Below, in pieces: positions 1-5,780 of a stretch of DNA of 6,364 nt. The stretch comes from Nitrososphaerota archaeon (GTDB lineage Archaea > Thermoproteota > Nitrososphaeria > Nitrososphaerales > Nitrosopumilaceae), in the NCBI GenBank assembly GCA_018263495.1, contig JAANXC010000030.1, positions 1 through 6,364 on the forward strand, in the 5' to 3' direction. The stretch's first letter is position 1, and the number at the start of each line of letters is the position of its first letter. A model generated the notes under the pieces. That model did no database searches and was not told where the DNA came from. It saw nothing but the letters and a program-made list of their open reading frames with translations. A program made the translations under genes and the position numbers.

Positions 1-160
1 CGGGTGATATGTCTTCTTTATGCCAATATCCAAAATTTAGCATATCACCACCAGTAGCTAATTGCATTACTGGAGATAATGTATTGTAAAGATTCACAAC
101 GTCATTCTCATTTCTTCTAAATGTCCATAGAGCCATCTCCAATGGATTGATTTTAAACAA
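1..160 (-). CDS. Methyltransferase-like protein, N-terminal fragment (cut by window edge)
   Basis: Only the first 53 codons are present; the rest lies beyond position 1. From the TTG at 160-158 the peptide begins L(M)FKINPLEMALWTF and contains the block GGDMLNFGYW (residues 37-46). A short helix followed by an N-(F/L)-G-Y-W block just before the SAM-binding domain is typical of class I SAM-dependent methyltransferases of the small-molecule type. The SAM-binding glycine motif itself is not in the window, so the family call rests on this N-terminal signature and no substrate can be named. I chose the TTG start because a TATA-like box (182-189) lies about 25 bases upstream, as for the other genes here. 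The first ATG (136-134) would remove eight residues, and a downstream ATG is a real alternative. The 43-residue zinc-finger gene lies 50 bases upstream on the same strand. Confidence 0.6.
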   Translation of the reverse strand, partial: MFKINPLEMALWTFRRNENDVVNLYNTLSPVMQLATGGDMLNFGYWHKEDISP

Positions 161-181
161 TAACGAAATTAACAGATTTGG

Positions 182-189
182 ACTATATA
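182..189 (-). promoter_or_regulatory. TATA-like box for the truncated methyltransferase-like gene
   Basis: On the minus strand it reads GTATATAG. Its centre lies about 25 bases before the TTG at 160, the archaeal TATA-to-initiation distance, so the transcript probably starts at or next to the start codon. Confidence 0.45.
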
Positions 190-210
190 CGATTTAATGA
201 ATAACCAAAA

Positions 211-342
211 TTACGGTATTTCTAATATTTCGTTAGCACAATGTTTGTGTACCCAATTCTCATCCTCATTTTTCACAATTTCTTTTCCTTTTTCTATAAA
301 TGCATCACAGACACTGCATTTTGTTGAAAATCTTGCTTTCAT
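211..342 (-). CDS. 43-residue CxxC...HxxC zinc-finger protein
   Basis: A complete very small gene from ATG (342-340) to TAA (213-211). The protein starts MKARFSTKCSVCDAF and has four well-placed candidate zinc ligands: C9, C12, H32 and C35, giving C-x2-C-x19-H-x2-C. The residues between them (IEKGKEIVKN, then W30-V-H) resemble a compact treble-clef or LIM-like finger in which a short beta hairpin presents the first cysteine pair. It is basic and has no membrane segment or other domain, so it is probably a cytosolic nucleic-acid or protein-binding adaptor; that role is inference. It lies 50 bases upstream of the methyltransferase-like gene on the same strand and could be partly co-transcribed with it, although that gene has its own TATA box. 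No strong TATA box lies upstream of this ATG; the sequence around 362-372 is only weakly T-rich. Confidence 0.75.
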   Translation of the reverse strand: MKARFSTKCSVCDAFIEKGKEIVKNEDENWVHKHCANEILEIP

Positions 343-442
343 GATTAATTATGTAACAAAATGACTAAAAAGATGATTATTCGATATGTGTAAACCATTG
401 ATTAGCTGAAATTCGATTAATTGACTATCTGTAGACGGAAAG

Positions 443-458
443 GCTCAAATTTTTTGAG
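443..458. repeat. Short hairpin (inverted repeat) in an intergenic region
   Basis: GCTCAA (443-448) pairs perfectly with TTGAGC (453-458) across a 4-base AT loop. It sits in the 177-base gap (343-519) between the divergent 43-residue genes, where I see no convincing open frame. It could be a terminator-like element, part of a small RNA or a protein site. No gene ends next to it, so a terminator role is not well supported. Confidence 0.4.
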
Positions 459-492
459 CATTTAGGTAAAGCAAAAGAGGCAAACTTGGTAT

Positions 493-501
493 TATAATAT
501 A
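493..501 (+). promoter_or_regulatory. TATA-like box for the 43-residue acidic gene
   Basis: The sequence TATAATATA is centred about 23 bases before the ATG at 520. This fits a leaderless archaeal transcript and supports the small downstream frame as a real gene. Confidence 0.6.
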
Positions 502-519
502 ATTTTGATAGTCATTGAA

Positions 520-651
520 ATGATGTCAACGGAACCTACTGAATTTTGGGACGACGCTCATAGGTATGCATTTACTACTGGTGAAGAACAATTTGTTAGT
601 GAGATTGCATATATTATGACTACATTGCATGAAGAAGGTTATGATAACTAG
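520..651 (+). CDS. 43-residue acidic protein of unknown function
   Basis: ATG (520) to TAG (649-651). The protein begins MMSTEPTEFWDDAHRYAF and ends HEEGYDN. I do not recognise a family. It is acidic, with many D and E, a W and several Y/F residues, and a middle stretch (EEQFVSEIAYIMTTL, residues 22-36) that looks like an amphipathic helix. There are no cysteines, no signal peptide and no membrane segment. A TATA-like box at the leaderless distance and a protein-like composition argue for a real gene. A second ATG follows immediately at 523, so the true protein may be one residue shorter. Its TAG stop overlaps the stop of the convergent flavoprotein gene in a shared CTAG (648-651). Confidence 0.65.
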   Translation: MMSTEPTEFWDDAHRYAFTTGEEQFVSEIAYIMTTLHEEGYDN

Positions 652-1190
652 TCGTTAGAAACTTTTCGTGCTAACTCCAAAGTTTCGTCTACTAGTTGAT
701 TTAGTCTAGAATTCACATCTTCATTGATTATTTTACCATTATCTACCGTATCAGCTGTAACAAATACAGCCCTTGGATTCGTGATGACATTGAAATAAGA
801 CATTAGCTGTGTTAGTAGGGTCTGAACATCCGCAAAACCGCTATTGCCAGATGCGACAATAACTAATCCAGATGTTTTTCCTGCCGTTTTTTTGTAATCA
901 ATGTACTCAAACAGATTTTTCAATGCTGAACTAAAAAATGAATTATAAATCGGAGTTCCTATAATCCAGACATCAGCTTCAGTAATATTCTTGATTGCTT
1001 CTTTAGTTGTATCACTAAAATTTCCATCACCAGTATAGTAATCAATCCCACCCTCTGAAAGGTTGATGAATTTTACTTCTAAGGGAGATGTTCCTGAATC
1101 ATTATCTAATATGTATTCAGCCACATATTTCATGATAGTCTGAGTTTTACCAATCTTTCTTGGGCTTGCAGAGATTACAACAACCTTCAT
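648..1190 (-). CDS. NADPH-dependent FMN reductase-family flavoprotein (flavodoxin fold)
   Basis: A 180-residue cytosolic flavoprotein of the NADPH-dependent FMN reductase family, the usual family length. Such proteins bind FMN and transfer electrons from NAD(P)H to flavins, quinones or other small acceptors. The N-terminal strand and loop MKVVVISASPRKIGKT (residues 1-16) form the FMN-phosphate site (S-x-S-P-R type). GTPIYN (78-83) with SSALKNLFEYID (87-98) is the second flavin-contact segment, and VASGNSGF (112-119) is the third loop near the isoalloxazine ring. No iron-sulphur cysteines are present, so this is the simple FMN type. The ATG at 1190-1188 has a TATA-like box (1211-1219) centred about 25 bases upstream. 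The gene is divergent from the aldo/keto reductase across 34 bases, which suggests a related redox or detoxification role, but its substrate cannot be told from sequence. Confidence 0.85.
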   Translation of the reverse strand: MKVVVISASPRKIGKTQTIMKYVAEYILDNDSGTSPLEVKFINLSEGGIDYYTGDGNFSDTTKEAIKNITEADVWIIGTPIYNSFFSSALKNLFEYIDYKKTAGKTSGLVIVASGNSGFADVQTLLTQLMSYFNVITNPRAVFVTADTVDNGKIINEDVNSRLNQLVDETLELARKVSND

Positions 1191-1210
1191 ATGAGAATTT
1201 TTTTCTTAGG

Positions 1211-1219
1211 ATATTTAAA
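1211..1219 (-). promoter_or_regulatory. TATA-like box for the flavoprotein gene, in a 34-base divergent gap
   Basis: On the minus strand it reads TTTAAATAT, centred about 25 bases before the flavoprotein ATG. It is only 6-14 bases from the aldo/keto reductase ATG on the other strand, too close to serve that gene as a normal TATA box. Confidence 0.5.
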
Positions 1220-1224
1220 TTAAA

Positions 1225-2325
1225 ATGATCACTGGATATGCTACACCCGAAGGAACAAAAAAGTTTGCGGAAAGACAAAATCAAGATTCACATGAGAATT
1301 ACAAAAATGTGCACAATCTTACACTATCCAATGTTGGTATTGGTACATATCTTGGAAATCCAGATACCGAGACAGATTATATTGTTCAAGATGCTATTAA
1401 AAAATCAATTTTAGGTGGAATAAATGTCATAGATTCTGCCATTAATTATCGTGCACAAAAAGCGGAACGTTCTGTAGGAAATACAATATCACAATTAATT
1501 GATAACGATGATATTTCTCGTGAAGAAATTTTTGTGAGCACAAAAAATGGATACGTCACAAATGATGGTGACATTAAGGAAGATCTAATGCAATATGTGA
1601 TGAGGGAATATGGTAAAACTGGAATTGTAAAAGAAGGTGATATTTCTCCTGGTTATCATTGCATGACTTTGCCATACTTGAATGATCAGCTTGAAAGGAG
1701 TCTGAAAAACCTCGGAATGGACTGCGTTGATCTTATGTATCTACATAATTCTGTAGAAGGACAAACTCATCTTCCTAGAGAACAATTCTTGAAAAACCTA
1801 AAGGATGTTTTTGAATTTTATGAAAAAAAGCGGAAAGAAGGAAAAATTAGATTTTATGGTATGGCAACGTGGGAATGCTTTAGGACAACACCAGAAAACC
1901 CTTTGTTTTTACAGTTAGCAGAGGTAATGGATCTTGCTGTGCAAGCAGGTGGAAAGGAACATGGATTTCGGTTTATACAATTACCATTCAACTTGATGCT
2001 AGACCAAGCATATATGACAAAAAATCATAATGTAGGTGGAAAAACTGTCTCTGTATTGGAAGCTGCTCAAGAATTCAATCTTGGTGTATTTACAAGCGTG
2101 CCAATAATGCAAGGAAAACTGCTAGCGACAAATGCGATTCCCGAGTTTGGAAATTTTAGTGCATCTGTTCGACTATTACAGTTTGTGAGGTCTACTCCTG
2201 GGATAACTGCTCCTTTGATTGGTCATAAGCTAGAGTCACATGTTAAAGAAAACATGAATGTAATGAAAATCCCTCCGTTATCAGAATTAGAGTTTAATGA
2301 TTTGGTAAAAAGGATGGTTAAATAA
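1225..2325 (+). CDS. Aldo/keto reductase
   Basis: A 366-residue NADPH-type oxidoreductase expected to be a cytosolic (alpha/beta)8 barrel that reduces aldehydes or ketones. The full catalytic tetrad is visible: D70 and Y75 in INVIDSAINY, K107 in VSTKNGY, and H174 in LMYLHN. GIGTYLG (38-44) is the first barrel strand. FTSVPIMQGKL and APLIGHKLESH near the C-terminus match the cofactor-binding part. Between K107 and H174 the chain is longer than in small aldo/keto reductases and carries SPGYHCMTLPYLNDQLERSL (about 141-160), a block I know from a subgroup of larger family members. The N-terminal GYATPEGTKKFA also fits that subgroup and supports this start; an in-frame stop lies just upstream. There is no good TATA box at the leaderless distance; AGGA at 1208-1211 is a weak, rather distant ribosome-site candidate. 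It ends 18 bases from the convergent EF-2 stop. The physiological substrate is unknown. Confidence 0.88.
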   Translation: MITGYATPEGTKKFAERQNQDSHENYKNVHNLTLSNVGIGTYLGNPDTETDYIVQDAIKKSILGGINVIDSAINYRAQKAERSVGNTISQLIDNDDISREEIFVSTKNGYVTNDGDIKEDLMQYVMREYGKTGIVKEGDISPGYHCMTLPYLNDQLERSLKNLGMDCVDLMYLHNSVEGQTHLPREQFLKNLKDVFEFYEKKRKEGKIRFYGMATWECFRTTPENPLFLQLAEVMDLAVQAGGKEHGFRFIQLPFNLMLDQAYMTKNHNVGGKTVSVLEAAQEFNLGVFTSVPIMQGKLLATNAIPEFGNFSASVRLLQFVRSTPGITAPLIGHKLESHVKENMNVMKIPPLSELEFNDLVKRMVK

Positions 2326-2343
2326 TCATTTATTGCGTGTGAT

Positions 2344-4539
2344 TTACTCTTTGTCGATAAATTCGCTAGCTTGTGGAGGCTCAGGACTCAATCCTTTTCT
2401 TTTTCTAATTTCTTGTAATAATGTTGCACCAATTGATTTTGGCACTGGTGTCCATGCCTTAAAGTGACTGTTCCATATCGCTTTGCCTGCAGTCTGGCCT
2501 CTCATCTTCTCAGATATATCAAAAGTTTCAACAGCAGGAACTTCTCCAATAACAATACTAGCTGCACCCTTTTGCTGCATATCAAGTACTTTTCCACGTT
2601 TACCTTGTAAAACACTTGATACGTTACCTATTAGATCTGTTGGAACACGTACTTCAATTGCTAACATTGGCTCTAAAATTATTGGCTCTGCTGATAAAAA
2701 TGCACCCAAACATGCTCGTCTTGATGCTGGACCCAATTGAGATAAACCTCTATGTGCAGTATCCTCATGTGGAACAAAGTGAGTGAATGTAAATTTACAG
2801 TTTCTTACCTGTTCTTTTGCAAGTCCACCTTCATTAATTAAATCATCAAAACCAGACAAAAGTGAATCTGTAGATTCATCTACAAACTGTACACCTTTAG
2901 TGCCATTAATCATTACGTTTCCACGAGAATCAAATCTCATTACTTTTTTTGCAACGTCCGGCTCCCAACCATGATCACGAAGGATTTGCGTAGTTTCCTT
3001 CTTATCCTTCATCTCGCTAAGTGTTCCATCTCTGCACAATTCAGCAATTTCAGGTTCCAAAGGTTCAACTCTCATGAAAATCTTATTGTGACGGTTAGGT
3101 GATTTTGCCATAACAACCTCAGATGAACCAAGAATGGTTTCTCTGTAATTAATTAATGGTTCAGATGTAGTGATATCAATTTTAGCATCTTTAATCAAAT
3201 TTACCGCGACATCAAGATGTAACACACCCATTCCAGCCATGATTGTCTCGCCAGTTTCTTCATCAATTTTAATAACAAGATTTGGGTCTTCTATTGTAAG
3301 CTTACGTAATGTTTCTACAAGCTGTGGAAGATCCTTTGGATGTTTTGGCTCTATTGCCATTTGAACAACTGGTTCAGAAACATACTTTGACGGCTCAAAC
3401 AAACCAACGCCCTTTACACTAGAAATTGTTTGCCCTGCACGAGCTTCAGTTAATCCCAAAAGTGCTGGTATATTTCCAGCTCCAAGCTCACCAACTTGTT
3501 CCCTAATATTTGACATGAAAAAATTTACTGATTGTACTCTTCCTTCACGTTTTGTATCAATAATATTGATAGTTTGTCCATCTTTTATCGTTCCGGAAAA
3601 TAGGCGACCTATCGCAACGGGACCAGCGGCAGGATCAATTGTCATATTTACAATCATCATTACAATTGGTCCGTTATCATCACAATTCAAAATAGATTTT
3701 CCTATGTCTGACTCTAGGTCTCCCTTCCAAATCTTTGGAACCCTATATTTTTGTGCTACATGTGGTGGTGGATGATGTTTTACAACCATTCCCAACACTG
3801 CATCTGCAAGTGGTGCCTTTTCAACTAGGTCTTCAACATTACCAGAATCTGAATATGCGTCAATGACATCCTTGAAGGTTACACCTTTTTTCTTCATTAT
3901 ATCAACATTGATTGCCCATCTATCTTTGGCAGACCCAAAAGTTACACTTCCGTCCTGAATGGAAACTTTCCACTTCTCTTTGTATTCTTCTTCAGCGTAC
4001 GTATCAATTAAGTCATTAAAGTTAGATACAACACTTGCAAGGGTTTCTTGCATTTTTTCAGGTGTCAATCTTAACTCTTTAATCAATCTATCAATCTTGT
4101 TAATGTATAACACAGGTCTCACTCTTTCCTCTAATGACATTCTAGTAACAGTCTCAGTTTGTGTCATAATTCCTTCTACTGCATCACATACTACTACAGA
4201 CCCATCAATTGCTCTAAGACTTCTAATTACACGACCAGAAAAGTCAACGTGTCCAGGTGTATCAATCATATTAATTACATAATCATTTTCTCCTTCCTGA
4301 TAGTGTAAAGTAACATTTGCTTGAACAATAGTAATTCCTCTTTCTTGCTCAGCTTTCATAGAATCCATTGCAAGTGCAGAACCTGCAGAAGATGGTGAAA
4401 TAATTCCAGAATGTGCCAAAAGGCTGTCACTCATTGTAGTTTTTCCATGGTCAACATGAGCAATAACACCAAAATTCCTGATCTTGTTTTTGTCACTAAT
4501 GATCTTCATTACTTGTTCAGTTGATTTGTACTTCGTCAT
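2344..4539 (-). CDS. fusA: Translation elongation factor 2 (aEF-2)
   Basis: A complete 731-residue archaeal EF-2, the GTPase that moves tRNAs and mRNA through the ribosome after peptide transfer. The GTP-binding motifs are intact: AHVDHGKT (27-34), RGIT with the switch threonine (67-70), DTPGH (93-97) and NKID (147-150). Domain II follows (about 295-385), then domain III. Domain IV carries HEDTAHRG (591-598), whose H596 is the position modified to diphthamide in archaea and eukaryotes. Domain V begins near EPMLAIEVRVP, and the basic tail IRKRKGL is usual for archaeal EF-2. Around the modified histidine the sequence is DTAHRGLSQ rather than the common DAIHRGPAQ type. The gene has a weak TATA-like site (4561-4569) and lies 54 bases downstream of a 33-residue zinc-finger gene on the same strand, so it may have its own promoter, be read through from that gene, or both. 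No intein or frameshift is seen. Confidence 0.98.
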   Translation of the reverse strand: MTKYKSTEQVMKIISDKNKIRNFGVIAHVDHGKTTMSDSLLAHSGIISPSSAGSALAMDSMKAEQERGITIVQANVTLHYQEGENDYVINMIDTPGHVDFSGRVIRSLRAIDGSVVVCDAVEGIMTQTETVTRMSLEERVRPVLYINKIDRLIKELRLTPEKMQETLASVVSNFNDLIDTYAEEEYKEKWKVSIQDGSVTFGSAKDRWAINVDIMKKKGVTFKDVIDAYSDSGNVEDLVEKAPLADAVLGMVVKHHPPPHVAQKYRVPKIWKGDLESDIGKSILNCDDNGPIVMMIVNMTIDPAAGPVAIGRLFSGTIKDGQTINIIDTKREGRVQSVNFFMSNIREQVGELGAGNIPALLGLTEARAGQTISSVKGVGLFEPSKYVSEPVVQMAIEPKHPKDLPQLVETLRKLTIEDPNLVIKIDEETGETIMAGMGVLHLDVAVNLIKDAKIDITTSEPLINYRETILGSSEVVMAKSPNRHNKIFMRVEPLEPEIAELCRDGTLSEMKDKKETTQILRDHGWEPDVAKKVMRFDSRGNVMINGTKGVQFVDESTDSLLSGFDDLINEGGLAKEQVRNCKFTFTHFVPHEDTAHRGLSQLGPASRRACLGAFLSAEPIILEPMLAIEVRVPTDLIGNVSSVLQGKRGKVLDMQQKGAASIVIGEVPAVETFDISEKMRGQTAGKAIWNSHFKAWTPVPKSIGATLLQEIRKRKGLSPEPPQASEFIDKE

Positions 4540-4560
4540 AATGCGATTCCATTTTGAACT

Positions 4561-4569
4561 GGTATTAAG
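4561..4569 (-). promoter_or_regulatory. Weak TATA-like site for EF-2
   Basis: The minus strand reads CTTAATACC, centred about 26 bases before the EF-2 ATG. The spacing is right but the match to a TATA box is poor. Transcription from the upstream zinc-finger promoter is the alternative. Confidence 0.3.
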
Positions 4570-4593
4570 TCTTATGAGAAAAAATCCATTAGA

Positions 4594-4695
4594 TCATTTT
4601 TCATTGATCCAAGTATAGCAAAAAATCTTGTGTGATTTTTCTTTATCACGTTCTATCATCTCTCCACATTTTTCACACCTAAACAATTTACTCAT
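4594..4695 (-). CDS. 33-residue CxxC...HxxxC zinc-finger protein
   Basis: A complete micro-gene from ATG (4695-4693) to TGA (4596-4594). The protein begins MSKLFRCEKCGEMIER and has C7, C10, H22 and C26, i.e. C-x2-C-x11-H-x3-C, the spacing of a classical-size zinc finger with one histidine replaced by cysteine. F5, I14 and I24 could form the small hydrophobic core. The protein is essentially one finger with a short tail (YTWINEK). A strong TATA box (TATAAATA on this strand, 4724-4717) is centred 25.5 bases upstream, giving a leaderless start. The gene lies 54 bases upstream of EF-2 on the same strand and is divergent from the MqnD-like gene. A nucleic-acid, ribosome or protein-binding role is inferred from the fold and neighbourhood only. 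Confidence 0.75.
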   Translation of the reverse strand: MSKLFRCEKCGEMIERDKEKSHKIFCYTWINEK

Positions 4696-4716
4696 AATAG
4701 AATGTAAACTGAATAT

Positions 4717-4726
4717 TATTTATATT
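4717..4726. promoter_or_regulatory. Shared TATA element of a divergent gene pair
   Basis: The bases TATTTATA (4717-4724; TATAAATA on minus) are centred at 4720.5, exactly midway between the minus start codon at 4695 and the plus start codon at 4746, 25.5 bases from each. On plus the box may be read as TTTATATT (4719-4726). Both genes would be leaderless from this one element. Confidence 0.65.
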
Positions 4727-4745
4727 GAATTTTTGATGATAAATA

Positions 4746-5567
4746 GTGGAACTTTCTGTTGGTCATACTCCAGACGCAGATGATGCCTTCATGTTTTATG
4801 GTATGTTTACAGGAAAAGTAACCTCACCTGATTTTACAGTAACACATGTGATTGAAGATATTGAAAATCTCAATAATAAGGCTACATCGCCAGAACTAGA
4901 TGTGACAGCGGTTTCAGTTCATGCTTGTGCGTATATACCAGGATATACAATTTTACGAAGCGGTGGTAGTTTTGGTATTGGTTATGGACCAATTGTTACT
5001 TCAACAAAGAAAATGACAATTAACGAATTACAGAAAGCTAAAATTGCAATTCCAGGAAAAATGACATCTGCATTTTTACTTTTACAATTAATGATTGGAA
5101 AATTTGATTATGTTGAAATGAATTTCAGTGACATACCATTAGCGGTAAAAAATAGAAAAGTTGACGCTGGTTTGGTCATACATGAAACACAATTATCATA
5201 TTCCCAAGAAGGTATTATCAAAATTTTGGATGTTGGTGAATGGTGGGATAAAACAACTAATGGGCTTCCTGTTCCATTAGGAATCAATGTCATGAAAGAT
5301 AGCTTTGGTTTAGAAACCATCAAAAAATTTGATAAATTCTTACAGGAATCTATTGAATTTGGTCTCAAACGTGCCGATGATGCAATAGAATACGCCATGA
5401 AATATGGTAGAGGAAAACCAAGAGCTTTGATTGAAAAATTTGTAAAAATGTACGTAAATGATGTAACTGTTAACATGGGCGAAAATGGGGAAAAATCTAT
5501 CAGAAAATTATTTGAAATGGCTTTACAAAAAAACCTAGTTCCAAAATTTAATCTAAAAATTGCATAA
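4746..5567 (+). CDS. mqnD: MqnD-like 1,4-dihydroxy-6-naphthoate synthase (futalosine-pathway family)
   Basis: A 273-residue protein of the MqnA/MqnD family, full length for MqnD. MqnD converts cyclic dehypoxanthinyl futalosine to 1,4-dihydroxy-6-naphthoate in the futalosine route to menaquinone; thaumarchaea contain menaquinones. The fold resembles a two-lobed periplasmic binding protein, but no signal peptide is present, so it is cytosolic. Visible landmarks are VGHTPDADDAFMFYG (5-19), GIGYGPIV (77-84), IPGKMTSAFLLLQL (102-115) and GLVIHE (142-147). H146 matches the histidine proposed as catalytic in bacterial MqnD. The first motif has D-A-D where many bacterial MqnD proteins have C-P-N, so a related substrate cannot be excluded. 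The GTG start is supported by homology from residue 3 onward and by the TATA box 25 bases upstream. A short T run (5568-5572) follows the stop. No other menaquinone gene is in the window. Confidence 0.75.
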   Translation: MELSVGHTPDADDAFMFYGMFTGKVTSPDFTVTHVIEDIENLNNKATSPELDVTAVSVHACAYIPGYTILRSGGSFGIGYGPIVTSTKKMTINELQKAKIAIPGKMTSAFLLLQLMIGKFDYVEMNFSDIPLAVKNRKVDAGLVIHETQLSYSQEGIIKILDVGEWWDKTTNGLPVPLGINVMKDSFGLETIKKFDKFLQESIEFGLKRADDAIEYAMKYGRGKPRALIEKFVKMYVNDVTVNMGENGEKSIRKLFEMALQKNLVPKFNLKIA

Positions 5568-5605
5568 TTTTTCATTAGACAAAAATGGATAATTTATTCG
5601 CGCGC

Positions 5606-5612
5606 TTTATAA
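5606..5612 (+). promoter_or_regulatory. TATA-like box in the gap after the MqnD-like gene
   Basis: TTTATAA follows a CG-rich patch (CGCGCGC, 5599-5605) that is out of character for this AT-rich gap. Its centre is 27 bases before the TTG at 5636, so it may drive the 28-residue micro-gene or a small RNA. Confidence 0.45.
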
Positions 5613-5635
5613 CTAAAATTCACGTGTGATAATTA

Positions 5636-5722
5636 TTGGAATCAAAACTTGATCTTCAAAACTCTTCGATCTATGATTTTGCTGGGCTATTATCTATAAT
5701 TGATGACAATTTAACCGAGTGA
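5636..5722 (+). CDS. Predicted 28-residue micro-protein with TTG start
   Basis: A possible leaderless gene in the 213-base gap after the MqnD-like gene, TTG (5636) to TGA (5720-5722). The peptide begins M(TTG)ESKLDLQNSS, continues IYDFAGLLSII and ends DDNLTE. Its composition is protein-like: charged ends, a hydrophobic FAGLLSII core suited to one amphipathic helix, and third codon positions rich in A and T as in the neighbours. The main support is a TATA-like box (5606-5612) at the distance seen for the other genes here. I recognise no family. The stop codon overlaps a small inverted repeat (TGATC 5720-5724, GATCA 5733-5737). The alternatives are a non-coding transcript or chance; no ATG is available in this frame. 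Confidence 0.4.
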   Translation: MESKLDLQNSSIYDFAGLLSIIDDNLTE

Positions 5723-5737
5723 TCTTTAACAGGATCA
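5720..5737. repeat. Small inverted repeat after the micro-gene
   Basis: TGATC and GATCA are separated by 8 bases. The stem is only 5 bp and begins within the stop codon of the predicted micro-gene. It could be a weak terminator or a protein site, or chance. Confidence 0.25.
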
Positions 5738-5752
5738 TTTCAATCGAGATAC

Positions 5753-5761
5753 TTATTAATA
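5753..5761 (+). promoter_or_regulatory. TATA-like box for the 72-residue gene
   Basis: TTATTAATA is centred about 24 bases before the ATG at 5781, which predicts a leaderless mRNA. Confidence 0.5.
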
Positions 5762-5774
5762 ATTTCAAATTATT
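5758..5774. repeat. Perfect 8-1-8 palindrome between TATA box and start codon
   Basis: AATAATTT (5758-5765) and AAATTATT (5767-5774) are perfect inverted copies around C5766. The element overlaps the end of the TATA box and reaches to within 6 bases of the ATG, where a bound repressor would block initiation. It is wholly AT except for the centre, so chance is more likely than for a mixed sequence. Confidence 0.35.
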
Positions 5775-5780
5775 GCGTAT

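Noticed and set aside
393..395. 17-codon hydrophobic minus-strand frame starting MVYTYRIIIFLVILLHN
   Set aside because: Very short, no TATA box at the usual distance, and AT-rich DNA readily produces such hydrophobic frames.
373..415. C/D-box small RNA: ATGATTA as box C and CTGA as box D
   Set aside because: Box C is imperfect, no internal D'/C' pair is evident, and no terminal stem is seen.
2483..4282. Several plus-strand open frames of 63-107 codons inside EF-2
   Set aside because: They lie antisense within a fully conserved EF-2 reading frame, have low-complexity Ser/Ile/Thr-rich translations and no promoters; they are shadows of the real gene.
5108..5575. 155-codon minus-strand frame
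   Set aside because: It is antisense to the MqnD-like gene, with a Phe/Ser-rich translation of shadow type and no recognisable motif.
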